A DNA stretch of 41,044 nucleotides from an uncultured Bacteroidales bacterium (GTDB taxonomy: Bacteria; Bacteroidota; Bacteroidia; Bacteroidales; CAIWKO01): assembly GCA_903913285.1 (NCBI GenBank), contig CAIWKO010000061.1:1-41044 (forward strand). Reading direction: 5' to 3'. Positions 8,600-19,162 of the stretch are shown in pieces. Every line of letters begins with the position of its first letter. The first letter of the stretch is position 1. The notes beneath the pieces are model-generated. The model made no database searches. It saw nothing but the letters and a program-made list of their open reading frames with translations, and was not told the DNA's origin. A program made the position numbers and the translations under genes.

Positions 8600-11131
8600 A
8601 TGATGAAAAGACTATTCCTGAGTATTGTTACAACATTTTTGGTGGTCGGGTTAAAGGCACAAACTATTTCGGGTTTTATTACAAATAAGGAGAAGAATGC
8701 GTTGCCATTCGTTACCGTATATATCAAAAATACATCGAATGCCTGTTATTCAAATGAAAAGGGATACTATGAACTTAAAGTACCCAAACCGGGGATATAC
8801 GAGGTTATTTTCAGATATATAGGCTATAAACAGCTTACGATCACATTGCATGTGAAGCAAGACACAAAATATAATGCAAGCCTTGAGCAGAATGAACTTG
8901 TTTTAAAAGAAGCGGTGATCTATGGTAATGATGAAGATCCTGCGTATCGTATCATTCGTGAAGCAATAAAAAAGAAAAGTTATTATCTTGAGAATCCGAA
9001 TTCCTTCAAGTGTAATGTATATAACAAGAACATGGTTCGCATGAAACTTCCGGAAAAGATTCTGGGTTTTAAACGTTCCAACCTCGTAACAAATGAAAAA
9101 GATATACTTGATTCTGTCGGTAAGGGAGTAATCTATTTTTCCGAGTCGTATACCGAACTTTACGTTCAGAAACCCGATAAGATAAAAGAGATTATGGTTT
9201 CGTCGAAAGTGAGCGGCGATAAAAGTGCCTATAGTTTTAACACAGCCAGTATGATGCTTTTTAATCTATATGAAAACTCTATTGACGGATTTAGCAAACG
9301 GGGTATTATTTCGCCTTTATCGAACTCAGCCTTTTTTTATTACAAATTTAAGTTGGAAGGTACTTTTACTGAAAACGGTGAATTGATAAATAAAATAAAA
9401 ATTATACCCAAAAGGCAGAATGATCCTGTTTTTAGAGGATATATTTATATCGTCGAAAATGAATGGAACATTCATAGTACTGACCTGCTTCTTACAAAAG
9501 ATGCTCAGGTTGAATTTTTTGATTCTCTTAAGATCAAGCAGCAGTATGCAAAGATCGATACCAATACCTGGATGCCAATTTCAAACGTGTATGATTACCA
9601 GATCAAACTATTAGGTATTGACATTTATGGCTATTTTATCGGGGCACAGTCTGATTATGTGATAAAACCCGATCTGCCAAAGAATTTTTTCAATAACGAG
9701 GTTAGTGCAATAAAAGACAGCGCAAACACCAAAGACAGTATCTATTGGAACAAAGTAAGACCAATTGCTTTAACTCCAGAGGAACAAAAGGATTATCATA
9801 AAAAGGATAGTCTGGAGGTGAAATACGACAGCAAGAGTTATAAAGATTCCATTGACAGAAAAGACAACCGTTTCAGGTTTGGGCAGGTTATTTATAAAAA
9901 ATATACCTCGGAGCATACATACAAACAATGGAGTTTTAGTATATCACCCTTACTATACAATATTGAATTCAATACAGTGGAAGGGGTGGCGCTAAGTTCT
10001 ACTTTTACAGTCATTAAAAGATATAAGGGAGATTATGATTATTCCATAGCGGCAAAGATACGATACGGCTTTTCGAACGGTCGTTTGAATGGAATTTTAA
10101 GTTGGAATAAAATCATAAACAGATTGCATTTTAGTGAACTGAGTGTGACAGCAGGGAAGTATGTTTTTCAGTTTAATCCAAGCAATCCGATAGATGGATT
10201 GGTGAGTACATATTATACATTGTTCGAGAAACTGAATTATGAGAAACTTTACGAAAATATCTTTTTCAAGGCCAGATATAAGCAGGAAGTGAGCAACGGA
10301 ATTTATTTCAACGGAGGCTTGAGTTTGGAATATCGCAACCCGCTCAGTAATTCCGATACATTTTGTTTCAACAAACAAACCGTTAGAAGATACACTTCCA
10401 ATAACCCTGTGTTACCGGGTGATTATGAAGTTAATTTTCCTTCGCATCTAATGGCCAGTGTTGACGTTGGTTTTGTTTTTGTGATCGACCAGAAATACGA
10501 GGTGGAACCCGGTACTAAAACCGTTTTAGGCTCCAAATATCCCCAATTTAGTATTAATTATAAAAAGGGTTTTGGTGATGAAGATTTTGATTTCGTAAAA
10601 CTGGGCATGAACCAGCGTGTTGATCTAAAAATACTGGGATATTTTAAGTATAAAGTCGAATACGGTGTTTTTCTAAACAACCGCAAAATGTATTTTATGG
10701 ATTATCACCATAGTAATGGCAATCAAACGATATTCCTGAAAAAAGACCGTGAAACATCTGATGAAAATCAAAGCATTGTGATTGGCACTGGAGGTGTTAT
10801 GGGTGGACAAGCAATAACAGGTTTTAACTTATTGCCTTATTACAAGTATAGTACCAATTGTTATTATGTTGAAGCTCATGCCGAGCAGCATTTTTGCGGG
10901 TGGTTACTAAACAAAATACCAGTTATACGCAAACTCCGACTTCATGAGGTGGTTGGGATACATTATCTGCACAACGATTTGATCTCAAACTATTTTGAAG
11001 GTGATTTTGGTCTTGAACATATCGGTATCCCACGAATGAAAGTACCGATCTATTTCAGGATAGATTGGGTGATGGCTTTTACACCCGATTCGAAAATGGG
11101 AAACGGCATTCGAATTGGGATGGCATTTTAA
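8600..11131 (+). CDS. DUF5686 outer-membrane protein with carboxypeptidase-regulatory-like domain
   Basis: An 843-residue protein. Residues 1-20 are a signal peptide (hydrophobic LFLSIVTTFLVVG, ending LKAQ). Residues 21-105 are a CarboxypepD_reg-like domain (ISGFITN, ALPFVTVYI, SNEKGYYEL, VIFRYIGYK), like the N-terminal plug-adjacent domains of SusC-type proteins. The remainder matches the DUF5686 family: DEDPAYRIIREAIKKKSYY is its usual entry helix, followed by many amphipathic beta strands suggesting an outer-membrane barrel, and the chain ends in GIRIGMAF with a terminal Phe as in barrel proteins. Role unknown. Single gene, ending at a terminator shared with the convergent macroglobulin gene. 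Confidence 0.85.
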   Translation: MMKRLFLSIVTTFLVVGLKAQTISGFITNKEKNALPFVTVYIKNTSNACYSNEKGYYELKVPKPGIYEVIFRYIGYKQLTITLHVKQDTKYNASLEQNELVLKEAVIYGNDEDPAYRIIREAIKKKSYYLENPNSFKCNVYNKNMVRMKLPEKILGFKRSNLVTNEKDILDSVGKGVIYFSESYTELYVQKPDKIKEIMVSSKVSGDKSAYSFNTASMMLFNLYENSIDGFSKRGIISPLSNSAFFYYKFKLEGTFTENGELINKIKIIPKRQNDPVFRGYIYIVENEWNIHSTDLLLTKDAQVEFFDSLKIKQQYAKIDTNTWMPISNVYDYQIKLLGIDIYGYFIGAQSDYVIKPDLPKNFFNNEVSAIKDSANTKDSIYWNKVRPIALTPEEQKDYHKKDSLEVKYDSKSYKDSIDRKDNRFRFGQVIYKKYTSEHTYKQWSFSISPLLYNIEFNTVEGVALSSTFTVIKRYKGDYDYSIAAKIRYGFSNGRLNGILSWNKIINRLHFSELSVTAGKYVFQFNPSNPIDGLVSTYYTLFEKLNYEKLYENIFFKARYKQEVSNGIYFNGGLSLEYRNPLSNSDTFCFNKQTVRRYTSNNPVLPGDYEVNFPSHLMASVDVGFVFVIDQKYEVEPGTKTVLGSKYPQFSINYKKGFGDEDFDFVKLGMNQRVDLKILGYFKYKVEYGVFLNNRKMYFMDYHHSNGNQTIFLKKDRETSDENQSIVIGTGGVMGGQAITGFNLLPYYKYSTNCYYVEAHAEQHFCGWLLNKIPVIRKLRLHEVVGIHYLHNDLISNYFEGDFGLEHIGIPRMKVPIYFRIDWVMAFTPDSKMGNGIRIGMAF

Positions 11132-11141
11132 CCAATGAAAT

Positions 11142-11175
11142 ACCTAATATATTTATATATTTTATTAGGTTTTTC
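11142..11175. terminator. Terminator between convergent genes
   Basis: ACCTAATA (11142-11149) pairs with TATTAGGT (11163-11170) and is followed by TTTTC on the plus strand. It lies just after the DUF5686 stop at 11131 and just beyond the macroglobulin stop at 11211 on the other strand, so it probably ends the plus-strand transcript. Confidence 0.6.
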
Positions 11176-11210
11176 ATTAATCTGTGTTACATTATCCTGA
11201 ATGAACTTAA

Positions 11211-14200
11211 TTACCCGCTAACTTTTACTCTGATACCTTCTGAATGTGCACTAAATTCAGGGGCATACATGCATTGAATTGTTGTAACTCCATTGGAGAA
11301 GTCGCCTTTTTGTGACACTCTCAATGGATATTCAAACACGTAGGTGCCTTTTGTAAGTTTCGAGATAAAGAAGTTGGTGGCGGCATCGCCTGTACTTTCA
11401 TAATAACCCAATCCGCCCTGATATTTGTAAGATGATATCACGTTTATCGGTTCGAAACCCGAAGCGCGCATATCTTTCATTTGAACGTATTCCATGTCGC
11501 GGTCAACGCGCAGTTCGATGCGTACCTTAATCTTATCGCCGAGTTTCAGTTTCGTTTCATCAGTAACAGGTTCAATAATCGGTCCATGATCCGAGTGACG
11601 TTCAACAAATAATTTCTTCACGATCTTCAATGGGGTTTCAGCAGCGGTTATCTTATCCAGTTGCTCGAAATACTGCCAGTATAAAGCACCCCAGGCGACA
11701 CCGTCGTCTGTTTTGCTAATCTTCACTTTTCCCATTTCGGGCTTAATAGCTTCATCAAGCCAGGAAGTGCGGAAATACCCTGTTCCTGCCTGAACTTTTA
11801 CGTCGGGCATTTGTTTCGGATCGACTACCATATTGCCCAGCATGATATTAACCTGAGGATCTTTTGAAAGCCAGTCGGTGCCGCGCAACAATAAAGCATA
11901 GCATGCTTCGGCCGTTGCTTTGGTGCTCTTCCAGTTCTGAGTTTGCTTTTGTTTCAGCAGCCATACTTTCATTTCTTCAACAGATGCCTGATCATTGGCA
12001 ACTTCATCAAAACATTCGATAAGCAATGCCTGGGTTTCGACAGGAGCCTGATACCAATAATAGCCATAATCGGAGTTTTTCCAATACATGCCCATTTCGT
12101 CGCTGTGGATGGCATTTTCTTTCAGCGATTTCACGATATCTGCTGCTGTGACTTTGTCGTCCAGACGGTTTAATGCTAAAGCTATCATTCCCTGCAGATA
12201 GAAGTTGTTGGGCAGCCAGTATTTTTTTGCCTGTCCGAAATAGTATGAAAATGCTTTACTATTGTGGCTTTCAACAGGAATGTCTTTGATAAAATAACTG
12301 CGTGCATAGAGATATTGGATCTCAATTCCGCTCAGGTGGTTCTCGAACATGTGCGACGGGTCGTATCGTAATAGCCATTCATAATCTTCGCGTATGCGGT
12401 CGTCGAGATAATGCGAACCCCGTTTCACCATCGACCAAACACGCTGCTGTTCGCGAATATCGCGAACACCCAACTTATCGAGATGGCACATTCCTGTGAT
12501 GATATATTGTGTAATATATCGATCGTCGGGCATACCGGGAAACCAGGTCCAGCCTCCATTCGATACCTGCAATGTTTGCAACTTTTTCAATGCCCGCTCA
12601 ATTTCGTTTTGCATGCGTTTACTCTCGAACAACACAGCGATATTACGTTTCGACTGCGATTCGTCTTTGGCTTCCATCACCCAGGGAGTTTCCTGCAACA
12701 TCACCGATTTTAAATCCTGATTCTTTTCCAGATTCGATAATAAGGCATCAGGAGTAAAATTCTTCCAGCTTTCGAACACTTCTTTTATTTTAGGATTTGA
12801 ATTCACAATATGTGTTGCAATACTGTTGGCATAAAAACGGCTGAAGATCTGCTCGGTGCATTCGTAAGGGTATTCAACCAAATAGGGCAGCGCCTGAACT
12901 GCATACCACGAAGGATTAGATGTAAACTCGAGTGTGAGCTTATAGTTCTTCAGGGTGTTTGATTTATAAGCATTGATAAGCTTATCAAAATTAAAATCTT
13001 TCACCTGGTTTCCGCGGATCGGCAAAGGCATAGTTTCCGTAACCAGCATACGGTTTGTCAATACCGGAATTATCATTTCTTCACCATCGGAGAAATTGCC
13101 TGCTTTGGCAATCACTTTATATGAAATTGCTGACATTCCTTCTGGAACACTGAGAGTCCATTCAACCGAAGTGCTTTCGCCTTTATGGATGGCGAAGCAT
13201 TTTATCTGGTCGTTGTTCTTCATTAAAACATCGATGGGCTGTTGTGTTTCGGCGTTGAACATCATCAGCGAAACCTGTCCGTTGATCGAATCGGTCGAAA
13301 GGTTGGTGATCTTCGAAGAGAAAACGATCTTATCGCCTTCGCGGAAGAAACGTGGTGGGTTGGGCATTACCATCAGATCTTTTTGCGTTACGATATCTTT
13401 TTGGATCTGGGAATATTTCAGATCCTTGGTTTGTGCCAATCCCATAAATTTCCATTTGGTTAAAGCTTCCGGAACCGTGAATGAAATAACTATCTCGCCG
13501 TTTTCGTCGGTCAACAGGTGAGGGTAGAAGAAGGCGGTTTCGCTAAAATTAGTGCGTGTTTTTACATCTCCTAAATTAAAATTCTCACCGCTGCTTTCGT
13601 GCATAGGACCCAAAGCTCTGCTTTTGTCTTTAGCAATGTCAGAGATATTCTTTTCATCTTCTTCCAGATAATCACCTGCACTAGCTTTACCGGCTGCACC
13701 CGTTGCAACAACTTTAGTTTCGGCTTTTTTTAGAGCCATTTTTTCTTTACCGCCATAAAAACCTCTGCTCGCGGTGGTGGTTACTTCCGATTGTGCAACA
13801 GATTGGTCGGCTTGTTCAAAATCGTAGTTGCCGTCCATATCATCGTAATAGTATTTATAGCGATAATCATAAACATCGTATCCGAACCAGTTCAAATAAT
13901 TATAGGTGCGGGGATTATAATACACATACGGATTCCACAAATTGGAATAAATGCTCGTACTGACTACTGAAAACCCGTTATAAGCTTCCCAACTGCGTTG
14001 CATATAGTAATCGTTATATAAGTTCAACAGCCACGAATTGGGGCGGAATGCATCCAGCGAAGCATCATACATGGTAGCCAGCATTTCGGCTGCTACTTTT
14101 TCGCCGTTCTTGCCTTTTATCTTTATCTTCCATTCTTCCTTTTGTCCGGGCAGCAGTTTGTTTCTGAAAGTCTCGAAACTGATGTCGAGTTGTTTGTTGG

Positions 14201-17200
14201 TATAGGGCACTTCAACATTGACATCATGCTGATAAACCCTGCCGTGACAAATAAAAGTGAAATGAACCGAAAAATTGCCCCTGTAGTCTTCTTTAATGGG
14301 TACATCAATTCTCTTCAGTTCGTCGTTGATCTTGATGAGTTGTTTCTCAACGATCTGATTTTTTACTTCCACTTCCATCAGCACACTCACATTGGTTTCT
14401 TTGCTACCTATCAGGAATGAAGTTTGTTCGCCGGGTTCGCCCTTGGCTTTTATCACAGTAAACCAATCAAAGGTGTTCGACGGAATGCTCTTGTCGTTGT
14501 TCGAATACAGAGTGAAATAAGAATATGACTGCACATTTTCGCCGAATTTATCCGTTGATGTGATCTCAAGCATATATTGCCCCGATTGCCACGAAGCAAG
14601 GTTTTTGATGCTCAACAACGAATCTTTCTGTGTATCGAAGTTCATGTTCAGGGTTTCGCTTTCTTTTTCCCATTTCGAGGTGTTGTTCTCGTCGGCATAC
14701 AGATCATAAGGGAACAATTGATAATAATCGGCCTTTGATATCTGCGGCATATCGGGCTTGCTCCACAGACGGCTGCGGAAAGGCTTTTCGGGTTGTTTCA
14801 GCTTATACACGTGTATCTTGCCTTTGGCATATTCGTAGGTTCCGCTCAGGTTGGTGGTGGATATCACGTATTTTTCGTCCGAGCTTTTTTCTATTTCCTC
14901 AGGCAAATTAACATTAACCATCAGCGCTTTATAAGCAGCAGCAATATTGGTGGTCGACGAGCGGGTTTCTCCGTTCAGATCGGTAACATCGGCTATGATC
15001 TGATAATTAAAGGTGGGCTCGGTTTTTTTGCTGACCTTATAATCGGGCACCGCTTTGAAATCGATAGTAAATTCACCCATATCGTTGGTAGTGGTTTTGC
15101 CGTTGGCAATTTCCATCTGTGGCGAACTGGGATAATATCCGTACCAATAATACCACCAGTAGGGGAACGAAGCCGTGCGCACAACCCTGTAGCTCACCTG
15201 TGCGTTGTCGATATTCGAACCGGCATAAGCTTTGGCGATGCCTTTCACTGTCACTGTTTCACCCAGTTTATAACTCCCTTTCACGGGTTGAAAGTCCACT
15301 TCGAACTTCGGACGTTTGTATTCTTCAACCGAAAAATACAGGTTGCCCCAGGTGTCGCCGATATGCATCTGTCCGTTCAATGAGCCTGTAGGCAGCACGA
15401 ACGAACCGTCGAAAGTGCCGTATTCGTTGCTGGTAAGTTTTACATCCGAAACTTTCTGGTAATTCACATCATACAATACCACATCGGTTTCAACTCCTGG
15501 CTTAATCTCGGTGGTGGTGCCATCGGTTTCCATCAAAATACCCTTGAAATAAATGGTTTGTCCCGGTCGGTATATGGCCCTGTCGGCAAAATAAACCGTG
15601 TGCAGATACTTTTTGGCTTGATAATTATAGTTGCGGTATTGATAAAAATTGGCGGTCTTCAGTTCATCGTGGTTTATCACATCGTTGTTCAGCGAAAGTT
15701 CCACGTACGAGTTGTAATAATCGCCCGTGGCGGGTTCGGTTTCAAATATGCCGTTGGCATCGGTATAATAATGCCCGGCCTTATGATATTCGTATTTACG
15801 TGTGCTGTAGTTATAGGTTTGATGATACAATTGCGCCGAAACTCCGTTCAGAGGGCTGCCGTTTTCGCGGTTGGTTACCACAAACTGCACATTGCCGTTC
15901 TTCAGGTTGCGATGCAGATAGGCCATATTCGAAACCCAGAAGTCGGCATAACACACTGCATTTCTTTCCAGCGAGAAGTTCTTGTCGGTGCCAACCAAAA
16001 CGATATAAAAACCGGGACCTGTTTCGGGCATTTTTATTTCGGTGGTATGGTTCTGATAATCGTTCGGGTTGGTCAGATCAACCGTAAACTGAGTCATCGG
16101 GCTTAGTTTCAGGTATTGTTTCACCAGTTTGTCGCCATAATAATTATCTTCTTCCGTCAGGTGGTCGTTCCATTCGTAGTTCACTTTGCAGATGCGCACA
16201 TAAACCTGATTCAAATTCTTATACGTCAGCAAACCGCGGAAGGGCTTGTTCGGGGTGTTTATCTCTTCGGTTGTAAGCAACAGCGATTTTTCGGATATTT
16301 TACCCTGCAGAAACTGGCAGTTCTTGGTGCCGAATGCATCGGGAAACTTATCGATGGGGTTTTTGCACATTTCGTAAGCCTTTTTCAGCAGCCAGCGGGT
16401 GTTTTCGTCTTTATTGGTAGGGTAGGTGCTGCCCTGCTGATAATAATAGTTTGCTATGTCGTAGGTCACTTCCGACGAAGCCGGAAACGAGCCGAACTTT
16501 TTGTTCAGATTTTCCAGCGCGCTCACGTATAAAGTATCCTTATCGGGATTTATCGATTTCTGATGCACGAATTTCAGACGTTTCAGATCGTTATCGATCA
16601 AGATCTTCGGGTCGGCATCTGCGGCATGAAACTTCAGCAGTTCCTGATATATAGTGCTTGCATAATAAATAAGCGAAAAACTGTCGGCAGTGGCTATTTT
16701 TTCCTGCATAAACTTATCGTAAGGCTCAAAGAACATGTCCATGTCCAGTTCAAAACGGTTCACGGGGCTCACCAGCCCGGGTTCTTCGTTCATAAAAAAA
16801 TCAACGGCCCTGTGTGCCAGAAAATCATACAGCGTGGGGCGCATATCCAGCGAATTGGCATATTGATTCACCAAAATAGCCTCGTACGTGTACACCGATG
16901 TCTTCTTCAGGCTGTCGGCATTGGCCAGCGAAAGCTTATAGTTCAAAATAACCTGTTCAATTATCTTCCTCAGGTCCCACGTGCGTATGTCGGCTGGAAC
17001 AAAATCAACCGTCTCCGTTCGGTTCAGAAACTTATAGCGGTTCGTCTGATAATATTTCCAGTAAACTTCGGCTGTCATCGATTGCAAAATGGGTTTGGCC
17101 GGAAAATGCGCTTCGGCAGCTTCCTTGTTCAGGTCGCCGATCTCCTTCACATAATCGTCTTCGCTGATCTGCGACTCAAGCTTCAATTTGTAGATAACCG

Positions 17201-17453
17201 ATTTAATGAAATTATCCGTATTATTTTCCGCTTTTGCCTTATCGTAAATAACCTTCACTACTTCTATGGCCGACCGAGTCAGGCCTTTGCCCACCAGCGA
17301 ATCGGTTTTTGACCACAATTCCTTATAACTGTCTTTCACTGATACCATTTCCATGATGCTTCGCTGATGCGAAAACAGTGGTATCAATGTTTTAACGGCA
17401 GCTGCCGAAACCGATACTATCAGCACCAGAGCTAAAATTTTAAATGTTCTCAT
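11211..17453 (-). CDS. Alpha-2-macroglobulin family protein with CTEQ thioester motif
   Basis: About 2080 residues. I start it at 17453 (MRTFKILALVLIVSVSAAAV) because this gives a clean signal peptide or anchor; an in-frame ATG at 17564 would add 37 residues lacking that form. Domains: a helical N-terminal region to about 550; macroglobulin (MG) domains including the typical MG2 phrase YRPGQTIYFKG near 627; a Tyr-, Ala- and Lys-rich low-complexity segment about 1180-1285 where the protease bait region is expected; the conserved FTVPEALTKWKFMGLA near 1330; and a thioester domain with YECTEQ near 1530, keeping the Cys and Gln that form the thioester. By family knowledge it traps proteases in the periplasm or at the surface. 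No lipobox is present, and no penicillin-binding protein 1C gene is adjacent, unlike the proteobacterial pairing. Confidence 0.9.
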   Translation of the reverse strand: MRTFKILALVLIVSVSAAAVKTLIPLFSHQRSIMEMVSVKDSYKELWSKTDSLVGKGLTRSAIEVVKVIYDKAKAENNTDNFIKSVIYKLKLESQISEDDYVKEIGDLNKEAAEAHFPAKPILQSMTAEVYWKYYQTNRYKFLNRTETVDFVPADIRTWDLRKIIEQVILNYKLSLANADSLKKTSVYTYEAILVNQYANSLDMRPTLYDFLAHRAVDFFMNEEPGLVSPVNRFELDMDMFFEPYDKFMQEKIATADSFSLIYYASTIYQELLKFHAADADPKILIDNDLKRLKFVHQKSINPDKDTLYVSALENLNKKFGSFPASSEVTYDIANYYYQQGSTYPTNKDENTRWLLKKAYEMCKNPIDKFPDAFGTKNCQFLQGKISEKSLLLTTEEINTPNKPFRGLLTYKNLNQVYVRICKVNYEWNDHLTEEDNYYGDKLVKQYLKLSPMTQFTVDLTNPNDYQNHTTEIKMPETGPGFYIVLVGTDKNFSLERNAVCYADFWVSNMAYLHRNLKNGNVQFVVTNRENGSPLNGVSAQLYHQTYNYSTRKYEYHKAGHYYTDANGIFETEPATGDYYNSYVELSLNNDVINHDELKTANFYQYRNYNYQAKKYLHTVYFADRAIYRPGQTIYFKGILMETDGTTTEIKPGVETDVVLYDVNYQKVSDVKLTSNEYGTFDGSFVLPTGSLNGQMHIGDTWGNLYFSVEEYKRPKFEVDFQPVKGSYKLGETVTVKGIAKAYAGSNIDNAQVSYRVVRTASFPYWWYYWYGYYPSSPQMEIANGKTTTNDMGEFTIDFKAVPDYKVSKKTEPTFNYQIIADVTDLNGETRSSTTNIAAAYKALMVNVNLPEEIEKSSDEKYVISTTNLSGTYEYAKGKIHVYKLKQPEKPFRSRLWSKPDMPQISKADYYQLFPYDLYADENNTSKWEKESETLNMNFDTQKDSLLSIKNLASWQSGQYMLEITSTDKFGENVQSYSYFTLYSNNDKSIPSNTFDWFTVIKAKGEPGEQTSFLIGSKETNVSVLMEVEVKNQIVEKQLIKINDELKRIDVPIKEDYRGNFSVHFTFICHGRVYQHDVNVEVPYTNKQLDISFETFRNKLLPGQKEEWKIKIKGKNGEKVAAEMLATMYDASLDAFRPNSWLLNLYNDYYMQRSWEAYNGFSVVSTSIYSNLWNPYVYYNPRTYNYLNWFGYDVYDYRYKYYYDDMDGNYDFEQADQSVAQSEVTTTASRGFYGGKEKMALKKAETKVVATGAAGKASAGDYLEEDEKNISDIAKDKSRALGPMHESSGENFNLGDVKTRTNFSETAFFYPHLLTDENGEIVISFTVPEALTKWKFMGLAQTKDLKYSQIQKDIVTQKDLMVMPNPPRFFREGDKIVFSSKITNLSTDSINGQVSLMMFNAETQQPIDVLMKNNDQIKCFAIHKGESTSVEWTLSVPEGMSAISYKVIAKAGNFSDGEEMIIPVLTNRMLVTETMPLPIRGNQVKDFNFDKLINAYKSNTLKNYKLTLEFTSNPSWYAVQALPYLVEYPYECTEQIFSRFYANSIATHIVNSNPKIKEVFESWKNFTPDALLSNLEKNQDLKSVMLQETPWVMEAKDESQSKRNIAVLFESKRMQNEIERALKKLQTLQVSNGGWTWFPGMPDDRYITQYIITGMCHLDKLGVRDIREQQRVWSMVKRGSHYLDDRIREDYEWLLRYDPSHMFENHLSGIEIQYLYARSYFIKDIPVESHNSKAFSYYFGQAKKYWLPNNFYLQGMIALALNRLDDKVTAADIVKSLKENAIHSDEMGMYWKNSDYGYYWYQAPVETQALLIECFDEVANDQASVEEMKVWLLKQKQTQNWKSTKATAEACYALLLRGTDWLSKDPQVNIMLGNMVVDPKQMPDVKVQAGTGYFRTSWLDEAIKPEMGKVKISKTDDGVAWGALYWQYFEQLDKITAAETPLKIVKKLFVERHSDHGPIIEPVTDETKLKLGDKIKVRIELRVDRDMEYVQMKDMRASGFEPINVISSYKYQGGLGYYESTGDAATNFFISKLTKGTYVFEYPLRVSQKGDFSNGVTTIQCMYAPEFSAHSEGIRVKVSG

Positions 17454-17579
17454 AATTGGGGATATTTTTTGAATTTGCAATATAGATGCAATATCGTAAA
17501 AATTCCATAAAAAGGAATGATTTTTTATACAGAGAATATTTATTAGGAATAAAAAATTTCTCAACCATCCCTAAATTCT

Positions 17580-17690
17580 TTTCTGTATTTCTCAGCCTGT
17601 ATGGGCTATATATTGATAGTCAGGAGCAACGCCTCTGGTAAATATCACACACCAATCCTTCCAACCCCGTCAGGAGGTTGAACAAAATCA
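17580..17690. repeat. Spacer with short palindromes, probable dispersed intergenic repeat
   Basis: The spacer between the macroglobulin start and the T9SS gene end carries several small inverted repeats: AGCC/GGCT around TGTATG near 17593-17606, an imperfect one around GGAGCAACGCCTC near 17625, and CAACC/GGTTG (17662-17680) with an inner CC/GG pair. Such linked palindromes with CAACCCCGTCAGG-type tips resemble repeats scattered between genes in Bacteroidota genomes; that resemblance is from memory and cannot be tested here. On the minus strand the last hairpin follows the stop at 17702 and might assist termination. Confidence 0.4.
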
Positions 17691-17701
17691 TTCAAATCAA
17701 T

Positions 17702-19138
17702 TTAATTTTTTATTAATTTTTTTGTAATAATTTCTTTGTCAGTAGTTATTCTTACAAAATAAACCCCACTAGGCAAATTCTTTATATCAATTGTTGTTTC
17801 TTTATTGTTGTTATTGATAGTTTTAATAATTTGTCCCAGTATATCTAAAACTTCAATGTTTGCATCTTTATCTAATTCAATATTGATTACATCATTTGCC
17901 GGATTTGGATAAACACTCACATTAATATTATTTATTTCATCAACATCGGTTAAGGTATTTGGAGTAAATTTTACATTTAAACTTCCATAAATTGAAGTTA
18001 TGCCGGTGCCCCCTGTTAAAACATAATTCTGGGCAACTGCATAATAAGTATGGATTCCGGGAGTAACATCGTAGGATCTGGTATGAGAAAAATTTTTATC
18101 GGTATTGGATACTGAAACATTTCCATCATTTACACCCCAATTTTGGGAATTACTGGCTGCAAGTACAATTTCATCCCCATGGCTTGCATGACAATTTCCA
18201 TCAAAAGTAACCAGTACTTTGCCTGTAGTAGGTGCATTTATAGAAAGTTGTCCGCAGTTATACGGAGGAGTGACACGGACATTTATGTAGCTTTGTGAAA
18301 CTCCTGTAAATGCTACGAAATCATTAACTCCGGAAGGAAAAAACTCAGCAGTTAAACTGCCATAAAATCCAGCAAAACCGGTGCCACTTGTGGCACCAAT
18401 ATTTTGTGCAACAGCATAAAATATGTTGTTTCCGGCTGATACAGCATAATATCTGGTATGTGAAAAAGAAGAAGTATTGCTTAAAACGGAAGTACTACCA
18501 TCGTTAACTCCCCAGTTTGTTGTATTACTTGCGGCAAGCACAATATTATCACCGTTACTTGGGAAACATTGTCCGTCAAAACGAAGCAAAACATTGCCCG
18601 CACTGGGCGCATTGATAGTGACTTGTCCAACTGTAACAGGAGTGCCTCTAACATTAATATTGGTCTGAACAATACCGGTTTGAGTTACAAATGTATTGCC
18701 ACCACTTGGGAAAAACTCAACACTTAAATTTCCATAAATTGAGGCATAACCTGTTCCACTCTCATCAATATAATTCTCAGCAACTGCATAAAAAGTATTG
18801 CTGCCCGCGCTAACCATGTAGGTTCGGCTGTGTGAAAAGCTTCCTATGCTATCATAAACTGCAACACAACCGTCATTTCCAACCCAGTTTGTTGTACTGC
18901 TGGCAGCAAGTACAATTCTATCACCCAAGCTTGCTGTACATTGTCCGTCGAAATGAACCAGTACAGTGCCGGCGAGAGGTGCTACGATAGTGATTTGTCC
19001 GACAACAACGGGGGTGCCGCGAACATAAATGTTACCTTGGAGAATTCCGGTTGACCAAAATAACGGATAATTTTGTGCATAAACATTGCTTAAACCAAAA
19101 AAGGAAAGCAAAACAAAAATTTGTAAAATTTTCTTCAT
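17702..19138 (-). CDS. Secreted three-module repeat protein with T9SS type A sorting domain
   Basis: About 478 residues starting at the Met of MKKILQIFVLLSFFGLSNVYAQ, a clean signal peptide; an in-frame ATG eight codons upstream (19162) is less typical. The mature part has three consecutive modules of about 125 residues. Each contains INVRGTPVxVGQxTIxAP, VLVxFDGQC, DxIVLAASxTTNW, SFSHTRxYxVSAG and FYAVAxN phrases and then YGSLxxEFFPSG. These look like beta-sandwich, lectin- or adhesin-like modules; I do not recognise a named family. The C-terminal domain begins SVYPNPANDVINIELD and ends KKLIKN, a T9SS type A signal. It is a single gene with a long 5' leader containing hairpins. Confidence 0.85.
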   Translation of the reverse strand: MKKILQIFVLLSFFGLSNVYAQNYPLFWSTGILQGNIYVRGTPVVVGQITIVAPLAGTVLVHFDGQCTASLGDRIVLAASSTTNWVGNDGCVAVYDSIGSFSHSRTYMVSAGSNTFYAVAENYIDESGTGYASIYGNLSVEFFPSGGNTFVTQTGIVQTNINVRGTPVTVGQVTINAPSAGNVLLRFDGQCFPSNGDNIVLAASNTTNWGVNDGSTSVLSNTSSFSHTRYYAVSAGNNIFYAVAQNIGATSGTGFAGFYGSLTAEFFPSGVNDFVAFTGVSQSYINVRVTPPYNCGQLSINAPTTGKVLVTFDGNCHASHGDEIVLAASNSQNWGVNDGNVSVSNTDKNFSHTRSYDVTPGIHTYYAVAQNYVLTGGTGITSIYGSLNVKFTPNTLTDVDEINNINVSVYPNPANDVINIELDKDANIEVLDILGQIIKTINNNNKETTIDIKNLPSGVYFVRITTDKEIITKKLIKN

Positions 19139-19162
19139 ACATTTAATTATTTGTTGCTTCAT

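Noticed and set aside
15558-17312. Several long plus-strand frames under the macroglobulin gene
   Set aside because: All are antisense shadows; the minus-strand gene has continuous domain matches throughout.
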